Below, piece by piece: positions 7,720-12,521 of a stretch of 12,521 nucleotides of DNA. Both the position numbers and the translations under genes were made by a program. The DNA lies in the NCBI GenBank assembly GCA_029940115.1, contig JAOZRQ010000165.1, positions 1 to 12,521 of the forward strand, given 5' to 3'. The notes beneath the pieces are model-generated. The model saw only the letters and a list, made by a program, of their open reading frames with translations, made no database searches and was not told the DNA's origin. The stretch is from Desulfobacterales bacterium (lineage in GTDB: Bacteria > Desulfobacterota > Desulfobacteria > Desulfobacterales > 4be13). Every line of letters begins with the position of its first letter. Positions within the stretch are counted from its first letter, which is position 1.

Positions 7720-8020
7720 AGAATTTAAAGGCGCAAAGGCACAGAGAAGGAGATGGGAGCGGGCACAGAAAGTTTGTGCCAAGCCGCTTGCTGACCGGGT
7801 CTCCCTGTCCAACAGGCTCTTTGTCATCTCCGGCGTGACCAATCAGGTCTCTTTTCTCTGTCATCTATCAACAAAACATGACGCGTCAAAGTTTGTAAGT
7901 ACTTGGCCATATGTCTTCAGGTGTCTGCATATGAGGGACAACCTTCCCATTGCGAGCCGCAGATGGACGCAGATGAACGCAGACGGCGGACTCATCCGCG
8001 TTCATCCGCGGTTTGTGAGT
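7720..8020. repeat. Dispersed-repeat fragments, no gene
   Basis: This stretch has no convincing coding region. It contains an AAAGGCGCAAAGGCACAG motif (about 7729-7744) and an imperfect palindrome at about 7959-8012 built of GCAGATGRACGCAGATG-like units opposite TCATCCGCGTTCATCCGCGG. Both resemble intergenic repeat motifs common in environmental bacterial genomes. The plus-strand frame at 7691-8239 simply translates these repeats. Confidence 0.5.
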
Positions 8021-8060
8021 TGTCCTCCCAAGAAAAATCCCGGAAAATTTTTGGCCGGGT

Positions 8061-8180
8061 ACTTAGGAAACAACTTCCCCATTTCCAGCTCCTGCCGGAT
8101 TGCCAAATCCGGCAGACGTCTCGGATTTGCCAATCCGAAACGAGCGTGGGCCGGGATGTTGTTTGGTCATGGTTCCTTAG
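8061..8180 (-). mobile_element. MITE-like element, copy 1 (inverted)
   Basis: About 120 bp that is the reverse complement of the element at 8533-8660 with only a few changes. Inside are two palindromes sharing the CGGATT/AATCCG core seen at 1-390. The right terminal repeat (GTTGTTTGGTCATGGTTCC) is intact; the left one has lost about 10 bp relative to copy 2. No transposase is encoded. Confidence 0.7.
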
Positions 8181-8199
8181 TTCCCCCTTCAGGTGTCAA

Positions 8200-8256
8200 A
8201 GTTTGTAGTCCCGCCTTCAGGCGGTGTGAGACCGCCTGAAGGCGGAACTACAAACT
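8200..8256. repeat. Long perfect-type hairpin
   Basis: The arms 8200-8225 and 8231-8256 are complementary over 26 bp with a single mismatch (8210/8246) around a GTGAG loop. The inner arm CCGCCTTCAGGCGG is itself near-palindromic. It lies upstream of the putative atp promoter. It resembles REP-type elements; it lacks a T-run and is not an obvious terminator. Confidence 0.8.
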
Positions 8257-8333
8257 GAAGAAAAGGATCTTTGTCGTGAGACACAAATCTTATGGTTCAA
8301 ACAATTGACTTTCAGGGCGGCAAAATAATCTGC

Positions 8334-8363
8334 TTGACAAAGTGGATCCCCATCTGCTATATA
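8334..8363 (+). promoter_or_regulatory. Putative sigma70 promoter of the Fo ATP synthase operon
   Basis: TTGACA at 8334-8339 is followed after 18 bp by TATATA (8358-8363); an overlapping TATAAT is at 8360-8365 with 20-bp spacing. It is the best promoter match before atpZ and points at it. The leader would be about 320 nt and would include the second MITE-like copy. The promoter lies between two inverted repeats. Confidence 0.5.
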
Positions 8364-8532
8364 ATTTGATTCGCTTGAAAACAGTTGGAGGAGGCCAAAG
8401 TTTCACTTTGGGAGTGCCATTTTTCGGGATGTACAACTGTAAATCTTGATCATCAAATTTTTTCCGCTGGGTCTTGGGCTGGGCGATGGTTTCTGGGTTG
8501 TCAATCATCTGGAACCCAGAGTAAATAGCACC

Positions 8533-8660
8533 TTAAGGAACCATGACCAAACAACATCCCGGCCCACGCCCGTCTCGGATTGGCAAATCCGAGACGTCTG
8601 CCGGATTTGGCAATCCGGCAGGAGCTGGAAATGGGGAAGTTGTTTAGTCACGGTTCCTAA
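8533..8660 (+). mobile_element. MITE-like element, copy 2
   Basis: About 128 bp with imperfect terminal inverted repeats of about 22 bp: left AAGGAACCATGACCAAACAA, right the complement of TTAGGAACCGTGACTAAACA. Inside are two strong palindromes: CGTCTCGGATT with its arm (about 8570-8595) and CTGCCGGATT with its arm (about 8598-8621). It ends 29 bp before the atpZ start and would be transcribed in the operon leader. Size, terminal repeats and lack of coding capacity fit a non-autonomous transposon. Confidence 0.7.
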
Positions 8661-8689
8661 AGCCTTTTGAAAAGAGTTGAAGGCCGAAA

Positions 8690-8926
8690 ATGTCTTTTGA
8701 TTACAAAAAAAACAGCGCTTGGACTGAAAACCTCTCCATTGTCATGCAGATCGGCCTGACAATGGCCGGATGCATCCTCTTTTGCCTTTTTGTGGGATGG
8801 CAAATTGACAAATGGATCGGGATAAAGGGGATTTTTACCACCATCTTTATTATACTTGGGATCATCGGTGGCGGAAATGTGGTTTACCGGCAGATTCTTG
8901 AAATAATGGAAGAGGGGCGGAAGTGA
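8690..8926 (+). CDS. atpZ: AtpZ/AtpI-family small membrane protein
   Basis: A 78-residue protein with two predicted membrane helices (about 18-37 and 47-65) and a short cytoplasmic tail. The GWQIDKWIG and GIIGGGNVVYRQI segments are typical of the AtpZ/AtpI family (called AtpQ in N-ATPase operons) found at the head of Fo operons. It is thought to help assemble the c ring or supply ions. GAAGG (8679-8683) lies 6 nt before the ATG. The TGA stop is part of the first unit of the following heptad array. Confidence 0.85.
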   Translation: MSFDYKKNSAWTENLSIVMQIGLTMAGCILFCLFVGWQIDKWIGIKGIFTTIFIILGIIGGGNVVYRQILEIMEEGRK

Positions 8927-9034
8927 GGCGTGAAGTGTGAAACGTGAGGCGTGAGACGTGAGGCGTGATTCGTGGAACGTGAGGCGTGGAACGTGAGGCG
9001 TGATTCGTGAAACGTGAAACATGAAACATGAAAG
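8923..9034 (+). repeat. GTGARRC heptad array 1 (16 units)
   Basis: Sixteen uninterrupted 7-bp units (mostly GTGAGGC, GTGAAAC, GTGATTC, GTGGAAC, the last two ATGAAAC and ATGAAAG) fill the gap from the atpZ stop codon to the ribosome binding site of atpI. The first unit supplies the TGA stop of atpZ. Confidence 0.95.
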
Positions 9035-9043
9035 AACAGGAGC

Positions 9044-9424
9044 ATGGCGTCACCGATAAGGCAGACTGAAAAAAAATACGCTTCCAGGGCCATGATGGCG
9101 GCAATTATCGCGGCCCTCCTTTTTATCTTGGCTGGCCAGAAACCGCTGGGAAAGGGCTTGGTATTGGGAACCCTCTTCAGCGTGGTGAATTTTGTGCTGA
9201 TCGGTGAGACCCTTCCGCTGAGAATCGGCAAATCCCAAGGGAAGACTTTCTTTCTGGCCATGGGGTCCATCTTTTTCAGATACGCGCTGATTGCCGTGCC
9301 CCTGATTGTGGCCATCAAGTATGATCAGTTCAACCTGTTTGCCACAATTTTTGGCATATTTTCTGTTCAGATGGTAATACTTGCAGACCATCTGTTAACT
9401 TATATAAGGGAACGTGATGGGTGA
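9044..9424 (+). CDS. atpI: ATP synthase subunit I (AtpI-like)
   Basis: A 126-residue membrane protein with four predicted helices (about 15-31, 35-54, 68-90, 97-118), as in the ATP synthase I family, an assembly factor for the c ring that is not in the final complex. Its position between atpZ and atpB is the usual one. AGGAG lies only 1 nt before the ATG, closer than usual, so translation from 9044 may be inefficient. The last codons and the TGA stop overlap the start of a heptad array. Confidence 0.8.
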   Translation: MASPIRQTEKKYASRAMMAAIIAALLFILAGQKPLGKGLVLGTLFSVVNFVLIGETLPLRIGKSQGKTFFLAMGSIFFRYALIAVPLIVAIKYDQFNLFATIFGIFSVQMVILADHLLTYIRERDG

Positions 9425-9490
9425 GGCGTGAAACGTGAGGCGTGAGGCGTGAGACGTGAGACGTGAGGCATGAGACGTGAGGCGTGAAAG
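9414..9490 (+). repeat. GTGARRC heptad array 2 (11 units)
   Basis: Eleven in-phase units run from within the last codons of atpI (GTGATGG, 9414-9420) to 9490. Partial units continue to about 9550. The second unit supplies the TGA stop of atpI. Confidence 0.9.
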
Positions 9491-9573
9491 ATGATAATGC
9501 GTGACAATTAAAATGGGGTGTGAAACATGAAACGTAATGCGTGATGAGTGGCAATTGAAACATGTGAACGATG

Positions 9574-9713
9574 GATCACATCACGCATCACGTTTCACGC
9601 ATCACGTTTCACGTTTCACGTTTCACGCATCACGTTTCACGCATCACGTTTCACGCATCACGTTTCACGCATCACGTTTCACGTTTCACGTTTCACGTTT
9701 CACGCATCACATA
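9574..9713 (-). repeat. Heptad array 3 in the opposite orientation (about 20 units)
   Basis: Nineteen consecutive units of TCACGTT or TCACGCA from 9581, preceded by GATCACA, are the reverse complement of the GTGARRC heptad. The array faces array 2 across about 80 bp, giving a large inverted repeat before atpB. The plus-strand frame from 9537 stays open through it and translates it as HASRFTH-like heptapeptides, but this is not real coding sequence. Confidence 0.95.
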
Positions 9714-9734
9714 ATCAAATTATCAAGGTGGATT

Positions 9735-10409
9735 ATGGAGGAATTGGGTAAGGTCTATCAGTTGATTATTCCGGTGTTCGGATACAATATGACGCTCAAT
9801 CTGGACGCCATTCTGATGACATGGCTGGTCATCATGGTACTGATCATTTTCGGATTCTTTGCCGCCAGAAAGAAGAGTGTGCTCCCTGGCCCCATACAGA
9901 TCATGGGGGAGCTGGTTGTATCCCAGATTTACAATCTGGTGGAAGACGCCATGGACAAGGAGCGGGCGGAAAAGTACGGCCCGCTGATCTGTGCGTTGTT
10001 CATGTTCCTGCTTCTTTCCAACTGGATCGGCATGTTTCCCCATCTGCACGAGCCGACAAAGGATCTGAACACCCCGCTGAGTCTTGGCATCATGGGCTTC
10101 TGCATTGCCCATTATGCAGGCATAAAGAGCAAGGGGTTCAAGAAGTATGCGGCAGAGTATTTCGAGCCGATCTTCCTGATGATGCCGCTGAATGTGATCG
10201 GCGAGCTCGCGAAGATTGTCTCCATCTCCTTTCGTCTGTTCGGAAACATCATGGGGGGATCCATTATTATACTCGTAGTCTCTTATCTCACCTACAGTGT
10301 GATTCTGCCCCCTTTTTTGAACGCCTTTTTCGGCATTTTTGTCGGGGCAATTCAGGCGTTTGTCTTTACGATGCTGACGCTTGTCTATATCTCAGTGCAG
10401 ATAAAATAG
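9735..10409 (+). CDS. atpB: ATP synthase Fo subunit a
   Basis: A 224-residue membrane protein, a normal size for subunit a, which forms the ion half-channels next to the c ring. The essential arginine is in SFRLFGNIMGG (about residues 165-175), equivalent to Arg210 of E. coli. The N-terminal VFGYNMTLNLDAILMTWLV and the hydrophobic helices fit the family. An open frame extends upstream to 9537, but those 66 residues only translate a heptad array. AAGG (9725-9728) lies 6 nt before the ATG at 9735, which I take as the start. The next gene follows after 151 bp. Confidence 0.92.
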   Translation: MEELGKVYQLIIPVFGYNMTLNLDAILMTWLVIMVLIIFGFFAARKKSVLPGPIQIMGELVVSQIYNLVEDAMDKERAEKYGPLICALFMFLLLSNWIGMFPHLHEPTKDLNTPLSLGIMGFCIAHYAGIKSKGFKKYAAEYFEPIFLMMPLNVIGELAKIVSISFRLFGNIMGGSIIILVVSYLTYSVILPPFLNAFFGIFVGAIQAFVFTMLTLVYISVQIK

Positions 10410-10560
10410 GGCGTTTACGCCCATGCCTGTCCATACCTGAAAATCGGACACGGGCACGGGACGAGAGTGCATTTCACGATAAAGTCTAATTAATTGAAGA
10501 AACCGGCCGTTGGTTCAGTCAAACCTGACAAAAGCCGATTTCTGACGGGTAAAAGAGTTT

Positions 10561-11535
10561 ATGGGATACGACATTCAAACATGGGTTAATGTGGCTGCTT
10601 ACATGGGCGGCGCTCTGGCCATGGGATTCGGTGCCATGGGAGCGGCAATCGGTGAAGGCTACACGGCTGCCGAGGCCAATGCGGCCATATCGAGAAGCCC
10701 GAGGGCAACAGGCGAAATATTCAAATCCATGCTGGTAGGTCAGGCCGTTGCGGAATCCGCATCCATTTTCGCGCTGGTTGTGGCCATGATTCTGCTGTTC
10801 ATGAATTTCTCGGCACAGTCCTATCTGACGGTTGCAACCGTCTTTGCGGCAGGATTGTGCATGGGACTCGGGGCAATCGGTTCCGGGATCGGATCCGGGT
10901 TTCCCGCAGGTGCCGCCTGTACCGGGATGTCTCGGCAACCGGGCATGAGCAACCGTCTGACCACCAACATGCTGATTGGTTCCGCGGTCTGTCAGACGCC
11001 GTCCATATTTGCACTGGTGACATCGTTTATTCTGTTGTTCACAAACTTTTCAGACCGTCCGATATCGCCCACATGGGCGGCTCTGCTGGGCGCGGGACTC
11101 GCCTCGGGTCTGGGAGCCATCGGATCAGGTCTGGGAGGCGGCTTGGTTGCCCAAGCAAGTTGCGAAGGGGTTTCAAGGCAACCAGAAAGCGTCACGCCTG
11201 TGACAAACATCATGCTTCTCGGACAGGCCGTGACACAGACCACAGCCATCTACGGATTGCTGGTCAGCTTCATACTGATGTTCAAAAGTTTTGAGGCCAC
11301 AGATGCACTCTCACCGTGTGCGGCACTGATCGGAGCAGGACTATGCATGGGGATCGGAGCCATCGGACCTGGGATCGGTGAGGGGTTTACGGCCCAGAGC
11401 GCGGTGGCGGGGATAGCGAGGAACCGGTCAGCGATCTCCGAACTGACACGGCTGATGCTTGTTGGGCAGGCGGTGGCTGAATCAACAGGCATTTATTCCT
11501 TGGTGATTTCGCTGATTCTGATTTTTGTTGTGTGA
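10561..11535 (+). CDS. atpE: Quadruple-hairpin ATP synthase c subunit (c1-type)
   Basis: A 324-residue protein made of four tandem c-subunit hairpins (about 1-84, 85-165, 166-246, 247-324), so eight predicted membrane helices; typical F-type c subunits are about 80 residues. Each hairpin has the Gly-rich helix 1 (GAIGxGxGxG) and a helix-2 ion site. Hairpin 1 has E32 and E65 with S66 but A67 and F70. Hairpin 2 has S112 and Q145. Hairpin 3 has G193 and Q226 with T227, T228, Y231. Hairpin 4 has E274, E307, S308, T309, Y312, a complete two-carboxylate Na+-type site. Only two of four hairpins can carry an ion. The first hairpin aligns residue for residue with the single-hairpin subunits from the ATG at 10561, supporting that start. 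The Shine-Dalgarno sequence is poor (ACGGGTAAAAGAGTTT), suggesting lower expression than the next two genes. The nearest precedent is c1 of Acetobacterium woodii (two hairpins). Confidence 0.93.
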   Translation: MGYDIQTWVNVAAYMGGALAMGFGAMGAAIGEGYTAAEANAAISRSPRATGEIFKSMLVGQAVAESASIFALVVAMILLFMNFSAQSYLTVATVFAAGLCMGLGAIGSGIGSGFPAGAACTGMSRQPGMSNRLTTNMLIGSAVCQTPSIFALVTSFILLFTNFSDRPISPTWAALLGAGLASGLGAIGSGLGGGLVAQASCEGVSRQPESVTPVTNIMLLGQAVTQTTAIYGLLVSFILMFKSFEATDALSPCAALIGAGLCMGIGAIGPGIGEGFTAQSAVAGIARNRSAISELTRLMLVGQAVAESTGIYSLVISLILIFVV

Positions 11536-11702
11536 ATTGGGCATCCTTCAAATCCATCCGGAAAGCATGTTCCACGTCTGGCCTGCCCGTGTCCGGCATG
11601 ACAAGAGCAGGGTGGCGTGTGGTTGAGACATGACGGATGCCATGATGTCCATGAAAATTGAAGGCTTCTTATTTCCCATTTTCCATGAAGAGGAGGATAA
11701 AA

Positions 11703-11951
11703 ATGGCAATCGAAGGTGCAGACATTATTCAGGCAGCCGCTTTTCTTGGTGCAGGTCTCTCAATGGGGCTGGGTGCCATCGGCCCCGGTGTGGGCGAAGG
11801 CATGGCCGCGGCAAAGGCATGTGAGGCCATCGGCAGAAACCCCAACGAAGCGGGGCTTTTGACCCGGACCATGCTCGTGGGGCAGGCGGTTTCCGAGTCC
11901 ACCGGCATTTATTCGCTTGTTATCGCGTTATTGCTGCTGTTTGTTGTGTGA
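11703..11951 (+). CDS. atpE: ATP synthase c subunit, single hairpin, copy 1
   Basis: An 82-residue proteolipid with two membrane helices. Helix 1 has GPGVGEG (E32); helix 2 has QAVSESTGIY (V63, E65, S66, T67, Y70). These positions match the Na+ ligands of the Ilyobacter tartaricus c ring, with Glu instead of Gln at 32, as in the two-carboxylate Na+ ring of Fusobacterium nucleatum. AGGAGG at 11691-11696, 6 nt before the ATG, gives strong initiation and rejects the longer frame from 11658. The protein is identical to that of the next gene. The TGA stop lies in the first unit of a heptad array. Confidence 0.93.
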   Translation: MAIEGADIIQAAAFLGAGLSMGLGAIGPGVGEGMAAAKACEAIGRNPNEAGLLTRTMLVGQAVSESTGIYSLVIALLLLFVV

Positions 11952-12039
11952 AACGTGATTCGTGAAACGTGAGGCGTGAAACGTGATTCGTGAAGCGTGA
12001 AAACGTGAGGCGTGGAACGTGAGGCGTGGAACGTGAGGC
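11948..12039 (+). repeat. GTGARRC heptad array 4 (13 units)
   Basis: Thirteen units, one of them 8 bp long (11997-12004), run from the stop codon of the first short c gene. The TGA stop is within the first unit. Confidence 0.93.
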
Positions 12040-12057
12040 GTTATGCTTCAATTTACA

Positions 12058-12200
12058 ATTTACAGAGGTGTGAAGATGATACTCCGCCCACACATACGCA
12101 GAGTTCATCCTTCATCCTTCATCTTTCATAATTTACATGGGAGCGAAGGTGATGATGTTCCGTCCACACAGATGAACCTATGGGCAGTTCATCCTTCATA
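12058..12200 (+). repeat. Degenerate tandem repeat before the last c gene
   Basis: Bases about 12058-12117 and 12131-12200 are imperfect direct repeats: ATTTACA, then a purine-rich stretch, CGYCCACACA, and GTTCATCCTTCAT. TTCATCC heptads occur at 12104-12131. The second repeat is followed by GGAGGATAAAA, the RBS of the last c gene. I see no gene here. Confidence 0.55.
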
Positions 12201-12221
12201 ATTTTTACACGGAGGATAAAA

Positions 12222-12470
12222 ATGGCAATTGAAGGTGCAGATATCATTCAGGCAGCGGCTTTTCTTGGAGCAGGTCTCTCGATGGGGTTGGGTGCCATCG
12301 GCCCCGGTGTGGGGGAAGGCATGGCCGCGGCAAAGGCATGTGAGGCCATCGGCAGGAACCCCAACGAAGCGGGTCTTTTGACCCGGACCATGCTCGTGGG
12401 GCAGGCGGTTTCCGAGTCCACCGGCATTTATTCGCTTGTTATCGCGTTATTGCTGCTGTTTGTTGTGTGA
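12222..12470 (+). CDS. atpE: ATP synthase c subunit, single hairpin, copy 2
   Basis: An 82-residue c subunit identical in protein sequence to that encoded at 11703-11951, including E32, E65, S66, T67 and Y70. The first ~51 codons differ at about ten synonymous sites; codons 52 to stop are identical in DNA. GGAGG at 12211-12215 precedes the ATG; GGAGGATAAAAATGGCAAT is shared with the first copy. The TGA stop lies in the first unit of a heptad array. Subunit b and later Fo/F1 genes are not visible before the window ends. Confidence 0.93.
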   Translation: MAIEGADIIQAAAFLGAGLSMGLGAIGPGVGEGMAAAKACEAIGRNPNEAGLLTRTMLVGQAVSESTGIYSLVIALLLLFVV

Positions 12471-12521
12471 GGCGTGAAACGTGAGGCGTGAAACGTGAGG
12501 CGTGAAACGTGAGGCGTGATT
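12467..12521 (+). repeat. GTGARRC heptad array 5 (runs off the window)
   Basis: Alternating GTGAGGC and GTGAAAC units start in the stop codon of the last c gene and continue to the window end; at least seven full units are visible. Confidence 0.93.

Noticed and set aside
7691..8239. Plus-strand frame of 182 codons
   Set aside because: It crosses several dispersed repeats and a MITE-like element, has no RBS and no recognisable domain.
8923..9034. Heptad arrays as CRISPR or as coding repeats
   Set aside because: Units of 7 bp have no spacers; translation of the arrays gives low-complexity peptides not linked to any start signal.
9021..9069. Alternative frame for atpI starting at the ATG of 9028
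   Set aside because: It stops after 13 codons (MKEQEHGVTDKAD) and is out of frame with the family sequence; a sequencing indel in the A-run near 9068 cannot be excluded but is not needed.
9537..9734. N-terminal extension of subunit a translating to HASRFTH-type repeats
   Set aside because: It translates heptad array 3, which is noncoding and repeated elsewhere; a good RBS and normal family length point to the ATG at 9735.
12076..12201. Short frame of about 41 codons between the two short c genes
   Set aside because: It translates the degenerate tandem repeat and TTCATCC units; no domain and no conservation visible.

Overview
The window looks like a chromosomal segment of an anaerobic Desulfobacterota-type bacterium, probably in or near Desulfobacterales. 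The basis is a membrane-bound HdrD-like Fe-S oxidoreductase of the ETF:quinone oxidoreductase kind typical of fatty-acid-oxidising sulfate reducers and syntrophs, an F-type ATP synthase split so that the Fo genes atpZ-atpI-atpB-atpE stand apart from the F1 genes, and a heavy load of dispersed palindromic and 7-bp tandem repeats. This placement is an inference from gene content; no rRNA or tRNA gene is present.

Layout. 1-390 holds REP-like palindromes inside a tandem repeat. 535-677 is a nested palindromic element just before the first gene. 724-2805 (+) encodes the membrane Fe-S oxidoreductase and is followed by a direct repeat and a terminator (2920-2958). 3197-4885 (-) encodes an AAA-type ATPase with a C-terminal PD-(D/E)XK nuclease fold. 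Its leader and first codons are repeated downstream as a truncated paralogue start. Next come argJ (5069-6235, -) and a DHH phosphoesterase (6462-7487, -), separated by palindromic elements. The DHH gene has a good promoter and a heptad-repeat leader. 7560-8690 has no gene but is rich in repeats, including two inverted copies of a MITE-like element that bracket a sigma70-like promoter facing the ATP synthase genes.

The right third is the Fo operon (+): atpZ, atpI, atpB (subunit a), then three consecutive c-subunit genes. The first c gene (10561-11535) is the main discovery candidate. It is a 324-residue protein made of four tandem c-subunit hairpins (8 predicted membrane helices) in which only hairpins 1 and 4 keep the ion-binding glutamates; hairpins 2 and 3 have Gln instead. 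The other two c genes encode identical 82-residue single-hairpin subunits carrying a two-carboxylate Na+-type site (E32, E65, S66, T67, Y70). The arrangement parallels the hybrid rotor of Acetobacterium woodii (one double-hairpin c1 plus identical c2/c3), but with a quadruple-hairpin member. If these mix in one ring, the ion/ATP ratio would fall below that of a ring of single hairpins.

Most gaps between the Fo genes are filled by uninterrupted arrays of a 7-bp repeat (GTGARRC). In four genes (atpZ, atpI and the two short c genes) the TGA stop codon lies within a GTGA repeat unit. Between atpI and atpB the arrays occur in opposite orientations and could fold into a very large mRNA hairpin.
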